From Enterococcus malodoratus ATCC 43197 (GTDB lineage: Bacteria; Bacillota; Bacilli; Lactobacillales; Enterococcaceae): a DNA stretch of 64,000 nt. The notes under the pieces were generated by a model. That model searched no databases. It was given only the letters and a program-made list of their open reading frames with translations, and was not told the DNA's origin. The translations under genes and the position numbers were made by a program. Where the stretch lies: positions 389,136 to 453,135 of the forward strand of contig NZ_KE136481.1 in assembly GCF_000407185.1 (NCBI RefSeq). The letters run 5' to 3'. Positions 1 through 7,499 of the stretch are shown in pieces (position 1 is the first letter of the stretch; every line of letters begins with the position of its first letter).

Positions 1-1427
1 CGCTTGCCCTTTTTAGGTGCCTTAGGCTGCATCAATGTTGCAGGTGCTGCCCTCAAATCATATCGTAAAACTAGCCAGGCTGAACCGACAGAACAGGTTA
101 ATGCCACGGCTAAAGCAATTAACGCGTAGGATAAATACCATGGCGTCACCACTTGAGCTAGATTATATAACTGACCATAAGCGTTGAAGATAATTATCGG
201 CAATAGATAAAAGCCCACAACGAGTCCTAACAGAGTACCTGCACCGCCTGCTAAAGTAGCATAAAGCAAGTATTTCTGAGCAATCTCGCCGTTCCGATAC
301 CCTAATGCCTTAAATGTTCCCAGTTCATTCCGTTTCTCCTCTACCATTCTGGTCATGGTCGTCATGGTTACAAGCGCCGCTATCAGAAAGAATATCCATG
401 GAAAAACGGAAGCCAATGAGGAAATTCGTTCAGCATTGTCTTCATATTCGCTATACCCAGGATTTTCAGAACGAGCAAAGAGATGATACTCTGGTTCTAC
501 TAAAGAATCAATCTGCTGTTGTTTCCGCGCTAAAACCTCTAGTTGCATGGGGAGTTCTGAATTTATCGCAGCTAGTCCTGAAAGTTGCTCTGGAGAAAGA
601 TCATTCAAGTCGATTTGCGTTTGCTGTTGAAATTTCTTTTTTTCCTGATCAAGACGCTTTTGCTGCTCTGCCTTTTTTTCTGCCATTATGTTTGGGGCAG
701 TTTCTTTCAAGTGATTTTTCAGGTTCTTTTGATCCTGTTTTAAACGTTTTTCATACTGCGATGAATAGGCATCACTAGTCTTCAGATCTCGATACTGTAT
801 CAAAGCCTCAGAATAGACCGGCTGAGTGAAATTATCCGGCAATACAAAAGCCAGACAATCGATTGAACCCTTACCTACTGTCGTATTTCCCCGAGAGATG
901 TTCTCAATGAACTCAGGACTTTTAACAAATCCAACGATTTTGAATGTTTGCCGTTTGAAAGCTTGCTCCGAATCATCCGCCGAAAAATCAAACTGCTGAT
1001 TTAGCTTATAGCCCTTTTCTCTAGCAAAGTCATCTAAGACAATTTCAGTTGAACTTTTTGGCAGTCGGCCTTTGGTGACTACCACTCGATTAAGTGTTTG
1101 CTTTGCATCATAGCTGAAGATACGAAAAACCTGGTTTTCCTGACTCAGATTGATATCGTGAAAATAGCGCCCCTCTGCTTTTACACCCTTTGCTTCTTCG
1201 ATCAGCTTGATGTTCTCATCTGTCAATCCCCAAGAAGAAACGACTCGAGTATCAGCTAATTGTTGCTTTCGGTAATAATCTGCAGCTGTTTTTAACATAT
1301 CCGGTCCTGTGGCCCGCAAACCAACATAGAAAGCGACACCTAAAAATATGATGCTTAGAATTGAAAAGAATCGTGTTTTTGATTGCCAGATTTCACGCCA
1401 ATTGCTTCGTCGCATCGCCCTTTTCAT
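1..1427 (-). CDS. FtsX-family ABC transporter permease (3' end outside window)
   Basis: Membrane subunit of an ABC transporter. The minus frame opens with ATG at 1427 after an AGAGGTGAG ribosome site that overlaps the stop of the ATPase gene, and stays open for 475 codons to the window edge. It starts with a basic stretch and one membrane segment (about residues 18-36), then a large extracytoplasmic domain rich in Gln/Lys, then at least three hydrophobic segments with the FtsX-typical phrase TRMVEEKRNELGTFKALG between them (PF02687 family). Together with the adjacent ATPase it forms a MacB/LolCDE-like exporter pair. The substrate cannot be read from the sequence; peptide or lipid-linked compounds are usual for the family. 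Confidence 0.85.
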   Translation of the reverse strand, partial: MKRAMRRSNWREIWQSKTRFFSILSIIFLGVAFYVGLRATGPDMLKTAADYYRKQQLADTRVVSSWGLTDENIKLIEEAKGVKAEGRYFHDINLSQENQVFRIFSYDAKQTLNRVVVTKGRLPKSSTEIVLDDFAREKGYKLNQQFDFSADDSEQAFKRQTFKIVGFVKSPEFIENISRGNTTVGKGSIDCLAFVLPDNFTQPVYSEALIQYRDLKTSDAYSSQYEKRLKQDQKNLKNHLKETAPNIMAEKKAEQQKRLDQEKKKFQQQTQIDLNDLSPEQLSGLAAINSELPMQLEVLARKQQQIDSLVEPEYHLFARSENPGYSEYEDNAERISSLASVFPWIFFLIAALVTMTTMTRMVEEKRNELGTFKALGYRNGEIAQKYLLYATLAGGAGTLLGLVVGFYLLPIIIFNAYGQLYNLAQVVTPWYLSYALIALAVALTCSVGSAWLVLRYDLRAAPATLMQPKAPKKGK

Positions 1428-1439
1428 TTTACTCACCTC

Positions 1440-2141
1440 TTACCATTGAATCTCTTCAATTGATTGAGGGTTATCATTCAATTCTTCACTGCGAACACGC
1501 GCATCATTGATTCGGATGACCCGATCGGCCATCGGTGCAATCGCCGAGTTATGCGTGATAATAACGACAGTCGTCCCATTTTCACGTGCAGTGTCCTGCA
1601 ATATTTTTAAAATTTGTTTCCCCGTTTCAAAATCAAGAGCACCTGTTGGTTCATCACATAATAATAATTTGGGACGTTTTGCCAATGCCCGAGCAATCGT
1701 GACCCGCTGTTGTTCTCCGCCTGATAATTGGGCCGGGAAATTATCCATACGTTCGCCTAAACCAACTGAGCCCAATACTGCTTCAGGCTCCAATGCATCC
1801 GATACAATTTGAGAAGCCAGCTCTACATTCTCCTTTGCAGTTAGATTAGGAACCAAATTATAAAACTGAAAAACAAAACCAACATCATTACGGCGATAGG
1901 TGGTCAATTCTTTGTCACTAAAAATAGCGATATCCGTGCCATCCACCACTACTTTACCTTCATCACAGCTATCCATTCCACCTAAAATATTTAACACGGT
2001 GGATTTCCCTGCACCACTTGGTCCAAGTATTACTGCAACCTCTCCCTTTTCAATCGAAAAATTGATTTTTTCATTTGCTTTAATGACCGTTTCGCCCATT
2101 TTGTAATGTTTGCTCTCATCGATCACATCAATATAAGCCAT
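1440..2141 (-). CDS. ABC transporter ATP-binding protein (LolD/MacB type)
   Basis: Cytoplasmic ATPase that powers the FtsX-type permease encoded 12 bases downstream. A 233-residue single nucleotide-binding domain with Walker A GPSGAGKST (residues 40-48), signature LSGGEQQR (139-146) and Walker B LLLCDEP (159-165) followed by TGALD, the combination typical of the LolD/MacB/FtsE subfamily. Start ATG at 2141 is preceded by AGGGGGA. The two genes form an operon. No regulator or two-component system is adjacent, so a link to bacitracin or lantibiotic resistance (BceAB-like) is not supported by context. Confidence 0.93.
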   Translation of the reverse strand: MAYIDVIDESKHYKMGETVIKANEKINFSIEKGEVAVILGPSGAGKSTVLNILGGMDSCDEGKVVVDGTDIAIFSDKELTTYRRNDVGFVFQFYNLVPNLTAKENVELASQIVSDALEPEAVLGSVGLGERMDNFPAQLSGGEQQRVTIARALAKRPKLLLCDEPTGALDFETGKQILKILQDTARENGTTVVIITHNSAIAPMADRVIRINDARVRSEELNDNPQSIEEIQW

Positions 2142-2324
2142 TTTGTATCCCCCTATTACTAAACTTTTATATATACAACTGCTTTATTCTTTTTTAGTTT
2201 AACATAGCTCAAAAAAAAGCCAACGACAGATGCCGTCAGACTTAAAAAACCTCCATTTCACATTAACTAAAGTCTTGAAAATAGCAGTTTTTGAATAGAT
2301 AATGTTTAAAAAGGAGGCTTTTAA

Positions 2325-2765
2325 ATGAAAGAATGTATTGAATGTTATGCAAATGACAATCATGCGACACCCATACTGGGCAAACGGGAATGTTTAGAAA
2401 ACCATGAACAGTATATTTGCGGAACGTGCGGCCGTTGTATCTGTTGTCAAAAGGATGACAAACGACAGCTTCGAAGAATCGATTTTCCCTTTAAAAGTTT
2501 AGCGATTGCGAAACTCTATCTACGTGTTGCCGATCATCTTTATCATAAGGCATGCGGCATTTACGAAGTAATCAGTGAATCCAAACGAAAATCATACAAA
2601 ATTTTCGTTGATGACACAAGCTTCAAAGAGTACCTGGAAAAAAGCAAAAAGAGTGCTGAAAAACATCAAGCACTGTATCGTAACCCAAGCTATCAAGAAT
2701 TTACGAAAACCCGGATACGAAAATTGTATCCAAATGAAATCGAAGAATATCTGAGAAAAGGCTAA
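2325..2765 (+). CDS. Cysteine-rich conserved hypothetical protein
   Basis: A 146-residue protein I do not recognise. The first 41 residues hold eight cysteines (C4, C7, C23, C32, C35, C38, C40, C41) in CxxC-like spacing, suggesting a zinc-binding ribbon or finger. The remainder is basic, helical-looking and rich in Lys/Tyr. The start is well supported by AAAGGAGG eight to nine bases upstream. It is transcribed alone on the plus strand between two minus-strand groups. A regulatory or nucleic-acid-binding role is possible but is only inference from the metal-site pattern and charge. Confidence 0.7.
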   Translation: MKECIECYANDNHATPILGKRECLENHEQYICGTCGRCICCQKDDKRQLRRIDFPFKSLAIAKLYLRVADHLYHKACGIYEVISESKRKSYKIFVDDTSFKEYLEKSKKSAEKHQALYRNPSYQEFTKTRIRKLYPNEIEEYLRKG

Positions 2766-2806
2766 GTCAACTAATCAGGATGTGCTCGCTTCTCATCATA
2801 CTTATT

Positions 2807-3325
2807 CTAATTTTCAGAGACTTGCGGATAAGCAGCATTTAGGTTGCTCAAATCCGCATGATCTATCGCTCTCAGATCATACCCGCTATGAAATATCCTC
2901 TGTCCTTCAATAGAAACACAGGGAATCATGCGGCCTTCATAGTGGCTTTTTGTAAACCAATCAGATGCCAGCTCAAACCAGCCACCTTCTGGATTTGCTT
3001 GCTTCACGCTTCCTGATTCGCTGATCACAAATGGATGGATATCAATATTCCCATAGTTAGGATGGTATAACTCTGCACGTGTCGGACGCTGATCAATCGT
3101 AATCTGATAACCTATTTCGCTCAATTTTTTAAGCAATTCTTTTTCGTGTGTAGCATCAAAATCAATATCTACATCCCGATGTTCTCGTGTTTGTTTTCCG
3201 ATCAGCACATCAATTCCCCATCCTCCTTCGACCCAATAACGAATATTAAGGTCGCTTAGCAAATCAATGATCATGAGAAAACTCTCTTTACTGACTGACT
3301 CGGTTTGTTTATCTTTTGATTTCAT
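2807..3325 (-). CDS. Lnu-type (lincosamide) nucleotidyltransferase family protein
   Basis: Predicted cytosolic nucleotidyltransferase of 172 residues. It carries the family core EGGWGIDVLIGKQTREHRD followed by VDIDFD, giving the Gly-Gly and Asp-x-Asp metal-binding motif of the Lnu(A)/Lnu(C)/Lnu(D) class, and later conserved blocks (NIDIHPFVI, EGGWFEL, GQRIFHSGY). Enzymes of this group transfer AMP to a hydroxyl of lincomycin or clindamycin. Length matches the family (about 160-175). No mobile-element feature flanks it, so it may be an intrinsic chromosomal homologue with weak or different activity. ATG at 3325 follows GAGGAAGAG. Confidence 0.8.
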   Translation of the reverse strand: MKSKDKQTESVSKESFLMIIDLLSDLNIRYWVEGGWGIDVLIGKQTREHRDVDIDFDATHEKELLKKLSEIGYQITIDQRPTRAELYHPNYGNIDIHPFVISESGSVKQANPEGGWFELASDWFTKSHYEGRMIPCVSIEGQRIFHSGYDLRAIDHADLSNLNAAYPQVSEN

Positions 3326-3366
3326 TTTTCACTCTTCCTCTTTCCGTTTCTTCAGATAATAAAAGT

Positions 3367-4065
3367 TTAACATGCAGATAAGAACGCTGCCATCAATGCT
3401 TTATTTTCTGTTGTTGATGCATCGAAGAACTCCGGATGCCATTGAACACCTAAAACAAATTTTGCTGATTTCAAAGAGACTCCTTCGATTACCCCATCCG
3501 TTGAAACAGCTGTTACCTCTAGCCCATTGCCTACCTCTTTGATGGCTTGATGATGATAGCTGTTCACTCCTAGTTTGGTACGATCTAAGATACGATGCAA
3601 TAGACTATTTTCGATCAGTTGCACTTCATGCTGCACCTTAGCATATGGGGGAATCATCTGATGACACACAGAAGATGACCTTTCACTTGGCAAATCCTGA
3701 TAGAGTGTACCGCCATACAATGCATTCAATAGTTGTACACCTCGGCAAATAGCCAATAGCGGCTTATCTTTAGCAATCACTTCTCGCATAAGATAACCCT
3801 CCATTTCGTCACGTACCCGACAGGGGATCCCACAGACGGATCGCTTTTTTTCTCCATAAAAAGACGGATCAATATCCTGGCCGCCAGTAAAAAGAAAGCC
3901 ATCGCAAGAAGTCAAAAAGGATTCCAACACTTCCTTATTCGTTGTAAGAGGTAAAATCAACGGAATACCGCCATTTTTTTCGATCAACTCTAAGTAACCC
4001 GGCAGCAGCCAAATACTCTTTCGTTCCTCATCATATAACGGTGTCACACCAATTATTGGTTTCAT
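3367..4065 (-). CDS. Gamma-glutamyl-gamma-aminobutyrate hydrolase family amidase (peptidase C26)
   Basis: Class I glutamine-amidotransferase-like hydrolase of 232 residues, related to PuuD. The nucleophile elbow is AICRGVQLLNALYGG (Cys in ICRG), the catalytic His/Glu pair is in QWHPEF near the C-terminus, and the N-terminus has the family phrase PIIGVTPLYDE. Such enzymes cleave gamma-glutamyl amides in polyamine or amino-acid metabolism. No putrescine-pathway genes are adjacent, so the true substrate is open. ATG at 4065 has AAAGGAG upstream. The gene lies 41 bases downstream of the nucleotidyltransferase start, but on the same strand, so the two may share a transcript. Confidence 0.88.
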   Translation of the reverse strand: MKPIIGVTPLYDEERKSIWLLPGYLELIEKNGGIPLILPLTTNKEVLESFLTSCDGFLFTGGQDIDPSFYGEKKRSVCGIPCRVRDEMEGYLMREVIAKDKPLLAICRGVQLLNALYGGTLYQDLPSERSSSVCHQMIPPYAKVQHEVQLIENSLLHRILDRTKLGVNSYHHQAIKEVGNGLEVTAVSTDGVIEGVSLKSAKFVLGVQWHPEFFDASTTENKALMAAFLSAC

Positions 4066-4141
4066 ATTGTTCTCCTTTTAGTGATTTTTTATAAGTCTAA
4101 AAGTTTAACAAAAATTCTACCATAAAAATTCCATCGAAGAC

Positions 4142-4172
4142 AAAAAAACTCGATCAAAAAATGATCGAGTTT
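4142..4172 (-). terminator. Rho-independent terminator after nagA
   Basis: Eleven-base perfect stem AAACTCGATCA / TGATCGAGTTT with a five-base loop. On the minus strand it is followed by a run of T. It lies 17 bases beyond the nagA stop. Confidence 0.9.
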
Positions 4173-4188
4173 AAAATCAGTCGTTTAA

Positions 4189-5334
4189 TTAAGCGTGATA
4201 ACGTTCAACACCGTCTAAATAAGTAGCAACCAGATCCATACTAGGTTCTAGGACGATGAAATCAGCCGCCCGTCCTTCTGCGATCATGCCGCATTTGTCA
4301 TCAATCTTACAGCTCACTGCTGGTACATAAGATGCCATCATGATTGCTTGCTCTGGTGTTGCGATATCCCAATCAACAACGTTCTTAATTGCTTCTTTTA
4401 GCTTCAAAATACTTCCAGCTAAGTTGCCGGATTCAAGGCGTGCCGTTCCTTCTTTCACGACTACTGGGAATTCGCCTAGATTGTAATTGCCATCAGGCAT
4501 TCCGCCCGCCATCATACAGTCAGTGATCAAAGCAACATGATCATGTCCAGCCTTTTCCATCAATACTTCAGCTGCTTGCGGATGTACATGATGTCCGTCA
4601 CAGATTAATTCAGAGAATACATGCTGCAAGGTTAATAACGCGCCAACCATCCCTGGTTCACGATGATTCAAACCGCGCATTCCGTTATAAGCATGTACAA
4701 AGACGCTAGCCCCTGCTTCAACTGCTTCTTGCGCTTCTTCTAATGTACCGCTAGAGTGTCCTAGTGAAACAACAACACCTTCGTCGGTTACTGTTTTAAC
4801 AAATTCTTTGACACCTTTACGTTCAGGAGCCAGAGCTATTTTTTTGATCAAGCCACCTGAAGCTTCTTGCCATTCATGGAAAGTATCCACATCAGGATCA
4901 CCAAAATAACTAGGATTTTGCGCACCTTTATGTTCTTCAGTGAAGAATGGACCTTCAAAATAGATCCCTTGAATCTTCGCACCATCAACCTCTTGATACA
5001 TTTTGCCGATTGTTTCCGCAACATCCTTCAAACGTTCTTTAGTTGAAGTCAAAGTCGTTGGCAAGAAACTTGTCACGCCACATGATAATAATCCTTCAGA
5101 CATCACTTTGATTCCATCGGCATCATTATCCATTACATCATGATTTTTATACCCATGGATATGAGTATCAACTAAACCAGGTGCAATCCATTTTCCACTT
5201 TGATCGATAATCTCAGCATCTGCTGGTTTTTCCTTCGTATATGTTCCAAAAATGCCATCAGTGACATCTAAATAACCTGCGCCTTTAACACCAGAGTTTA
5301 AAAAGAATTTGTCAGCATAAATAAATGTTTTCAT
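4189..5334 (-). CDS. nagA: N-acetylglucosamine-6-phosphate deacetylase
   Basis: Removes the acetyl group from GlcNAc-6-phosphate to give glucosamine-6-phosphate, the first committed step of amino-sugar recycling in the cytosol. The 381-residue protein has the amidohydrolase metal motif DTHIHGY (residues 57-63), the HAYNGM and NHREPGMVGA substrate-loop motifs, a conserved GHSSGT block, and the catalytic Asp motif LITDCMMAGG. Length is normal for NagA. ATG at 5334 follows AAAGGGAGAG. It is monocistronic here: a terminator follows it, and nagB is not adjacent. A NagR/DasR-like operator lies about 60 bases upstream, so induction by amino sugars is likely. Confidence 0.96.
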   Translation of the reverse strand: MKTFIYADKFFLNSGVKGAGYLDVTDGIFGTYTKEKPADAEIIDQSGKWIAPGLVDTHIHGYKNHDVMDNDADGIKVMSEGLLSCGVTSFLPTTLTSTKERLKDVAETIGKMYQEVDGAKIQGIYFEGPFFTEEHKGAQNPSYFGDPDVDTFHEWQEASGGLIKKIALAPERKGVKEFVKTVTDEGVVVSLGHSSGTLEEAQEAVEAGASVFVHAYNGMRGLNHREPGMVGALLTLQHVFSELICDGHHVHPQAAEVLMEKAGHDHVALITDCMMAGGMPDGNYNLGEFPVVVKEGTARLESGNLAGSILKLKEAIKNVVDWDIATPEQAIMMASYVPAVSCKIDDKCGMIAEGRAADFIVLEPSMDLVATYLDGVERYHA

Positions 5335-5387
5335 TTAGAGCTCTCCCTTTTTTTCTTAGTATCTTAAAGTTACTCCTGAATGATTAA

Positions 5388-5414
5388 GAAGTCAAGAATG
5401 GTGTAGACCATTCT
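5388..5414 (-). promoter_or_regulatory. dre-like NagR (GntR-family) operator and -35 box of nagA
   Basis: The palindrome AGAATGGT-GTAG-ACCATTCT (5395-5414) closely resembles the dre element bound by DasR and NagR/YvoA (consensus near AYTGGTCTAGACCART). On the minus strand it is directly followed by TTGACT (5393-5388), a plausible -35 box for nagA. It also overlaps the last bases of the upstream regulator gene. No T-run follows the stem, which argues against a terminator. Confidence 0.7.
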
Positions 5415-6237
5415 ATAAATCTTTTATCTTTTCAATAGCACGCAGCATTTTTCGATAATTAATGACTGAATGCAACTCGTCACGCGCTTCCAACATTCGA
5501 ATTTTTAGTTCTAAAAGCTCTCTCAATTTATAATAGCTGCATTGCTGACGATTCCATTTCAAACCCATATCCACGACTTTCTCAGCAAGATCCAAGCGCT
5601 CATGCTTAACTAGGAAAGTACCATAGTTAACAAAAAGATTACTCAACTCGCTGCGCTCTGAATAATCAGCCATCATTGTCTGGAACAAGTCGAAGCTTTG
5701 ATTGTAATAGTTTTGGGCGTCACTCACTCTGCCCATTACCGAACTCATTTTGCCGGCAAAACTTAAAAGTAAAATTCGACTATCGAAATAACCATCATAT
5801 TTTTTTGACACACAGATTGAAAGTCCTTGAACAATTTGATCTAAAGCCGCTTCCGGCTCCTCATCAAGAAAATAAGCGCAAACTCCTTTAAAAAAATAAG
5901 CCAGTTGCCGATCCTTATCTAAGTGAGTAATCTGCCTTTCATCCAAGTATTCCAACGTTGTTCGAATTTCTAAGTATTTACCAATTCGCAAATACATAAA
6001 CATCTTGTTGAAATATTTACGCAGAAATAATTCTTCTGGTAAAAAATCAAGCATCAATTGATCGATAGTAATTCCTAAACGATGGCAAAGTTGTTGAATC
6101 ACAATAATATTGGGGATCTCTTCATCATTTTCGATTCGGCTCAAAACACTTTGAGAACAAATCCCTTGAGAAAGATCTTTTTGTGTCATGCCGTGTTCTT
6201 TTCTGAACTCTTTTAAGACTTGACCAATTGCTAACAT
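5413..6237 (-). CDS. XRE-family helix-turn-helix regulator with TPR-like C-terminal domain
   Basis: DNA-binding regulator of 274 residues. The first 60 residues form an XRE helix-turn-helix (GQVLKEFRKEHGMTQKDLSQ, then SVLSRIENDEEIPN). The rest is a run of helical repeats with Tyr/Leu/Phe spacing like the TPR domains of Rgg/PlcR-type regulators that sense peptides. I chose ATG at 6237 because GGAGGAATTATCA directly precedes it; a longer frame to 6309 lacks a ribosome site. No short peptide gene is evident next to it, and its targets are unknown. Its 3' end overlaps the nagA operator. Confidence 0.85.
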   Translation of the reverse strand: MLAIGQVLKEFRKEHGMTQKDLSQGICSQSVLSRIENDEEIPNIIVIQQLCHRLGITIDQLMLDFLPEELFLRKYFNKMFMYLRIGKYLEIRTTLEYLDERQITHLDKDRQLAYFFKGVCAYFLDEEPEAALDQIVQGLSICVSKKYDGYFDSRILLLSFAGKMSSVMGRVSDAQNYYNQSFDLFQTMMADYSERSELSNLFVNYGTFLVKHERLDLAEKVVDMGLKWNRQQCSYYKLRELLELKIRMLEARDELHSVINYRKMLRAIEKIKDL

Positions 6238-6429
6238 TGATAATTCCTCCAAATATGCAAATTCGCATTTTAATAACTCAATTTTATCCGATGACTGACA
6301 GACAAGCAACTTCTGTGTTCTAAATGCACAAAAGAATTGAATTTAAATGATACGGTTTTCTATATAGTTTTAAACGTTCTTCATTTTTTTACAAAAAAAA
6401 GAACATACCAGAAAATGGTACATTCAAAA

Positions 6430-6511
6430 TGCGGCGAATGGGATTCGAACCCACACGAGCCAAGCTCATACGCCCCTCAAGCGTACGTGTCTGCCATTCC
6501 ACCACCACCGC
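6430..6511 (-). tRNA. tRNA-Leu (anticodon GAG)
   Basis: About 82 bases fold as a class II tRNA. The acceptor stem is GCGGTGG / TCGCCGC, the anticodon stem TACGC / GCGTA encloses the loop TTGAGGG (anticodon GAG), there is a variable arm with GAGCTTGGCTC, and the T arm is GTGGG-TTCGAAT-CCCAT. The discriminator base is A (6430), and CCA is not encoded. It stands alone between protein genes. Confidence 0.95.
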
Positions 6512-6558
6512 GCAGAATCTTTTTCATAATAGCGAGCTAAAATGAAAAAGTCAATATC

Positions 6559-6744
6559 TTAAACTATCGTCGTATCGTAGACATAAGTAATATTTCCCTT
6601 TAGTCCAGCGATACCGCGGAAAAACTTTTTATCTTCTTGCTTGGTCCATACATCACGAAATAAAAAGAAGTCATCTCGCGACACTTCGAATTTATCAATC
6701 TCACCTGCCCGCAACTGGCGAATTTTTTCTTCAAATGGATTCAT
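6559..6744 (-). CDS. Small conserved hypothetical protein (61 aa)
   Basis: A 61-residue acidic/basic soluble protein that I do not recognise (starts MNPFEEKIRQLRAGEIDKFE). ATG at 6744 has GAGAAGGAAG upstream at good spacing, which supports a real gene. It lies directly upstream of the tRNA-Leu gene on the same strand and downstream of a terminator, so it has its own transcript. No transmembrane segment, cysteine pair or catalytic motif is visible. Confidence 0.65.
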   Translation of the reverse strand: MNPFEEKIRQLRAGEIDKFEVSRDDFFLFRDVWTKQEDKKFFRGIAGLKGNITYVYDTTIV

Positions 6745-6774
6745 ACTTCCTTCTCCCCTATCATCCTAAAACAA

Positions 6775-6801
6775 CAGAAGGCTGCCATATGGCACCTTCT
6801 G
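6775..6801 (-). terminator. Rho-independent terminator
   Basis: Stem CAGAAGG-c-TGCC / GGCA-CCTTCTG with the loop ATAT, followed on the minus strand by TTGTTTT. It lies two bases beyond the 199-residue hypothetical gene. Confidence 0.8.
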
Positions 6802-6803
6802 CA

Positions 6804-7403
6804 TTAATCATGAAAGTATTTACTGCTTTCAATCTTTGAATTATCCTCTTGCATAATCCCACGCAATGAACGATCCAATCGCTGACGTGATTTCTTTCTT
6901 TCAATCACTGGTGGCGTCTGTTCATTTTCCGAAGCAAATAAAATATACGATTGCTTTGATTTCTCCATTCGACTCATCAATTCTCTTGGAGACACTGCGT
7001 CAGCGGGTTCATCAGGGATTATAGAAGAAGGCACATACTTTGGAGCAAAAGGAGTTGCGCTGCGACCATTTCGCGAATTGAAAGTCGTTTTAACAACTTC
7101 TTTTGGTTTACGTTCCTCAAATAAATTTACTTTTTTTGATTCTTTATGTTCTCCCTGATACATTGGCAGATTGGCTTTGTGATGATCGAGTTCCCTCCGC
7201 GGTTCTTCATCTAGGTTAACACGCCGCGTTCGTTTTGCTTTTGGCATCGGACGTTCAAAAATATCTTTCGCCTCTAAACGATAACTTGTGATTAAGTCAT
7301 CCTGCCCATCAAACAAGACACGTTGGTTAGTCTGTACTATTTTCACACCTGCTTCATCATCAAAAGCAGGAAAACGGCTCTTCTTTCTGCTGTACGTTTG
7401 CAT
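6804..7403 (-). CDS. Basic, low-complexity hypothetical protein
   Basis: Unrecognised protein of 199 residues, very rich in Lys, Arg, Glu and Pro, with no hydrophobic segment, so probably largely disordered. Arg/Lys clusters such as KAKRTRRVNLDEEPRRE recur. ATG at 7403 is preferred because AAGGATG lies just upstream; a frame from 7433 has no ribosome site. It is monocistronic, with its own terminator. The composition would suit an interaction hub, for instance in division or in RNA/DNA binding, but nothing in the sequence settles this. Confidence 0.7.
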   Translation of the reverse strand: MQTYSRKKSRFPAFDDEAGVKIVQTNQRVLFDGQDDLITSYRLEAKDIFERPMPKAKRTRRVNLDEEPRRELDHHKANLPMYQGEHKESKKVNLFEERKPKEVVKTTFNSRNGRSATPFAPKYVPSSIIPDEPADAVSPRELMSRMEKSKQSYILFASENEQTPPVIERKKSRQRLDRSLRGIMQEDNSKIESSKYFHD

Positions 7404-7499
7404 AAAATCATCCTTATTGTTCTGATATAGCATAGTTTAGCATAAATGTTGGAAAAATGCTTTTCAAATTCCTAAACAATGGGGCGTATAAAAAAGAAC

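Noticed and set aside
314..778. A 154-codon plus-strand frame at the left edge
   Set aside because: It lies antisense to the FtsX-type permease, which is open over its full length with conserved motifs.
6337..6540. A 67-codon plus-strand frame over the tRNA region
   Set aside because: It is read across the complement of tRNA-Leu(GAG) and has no independent support.
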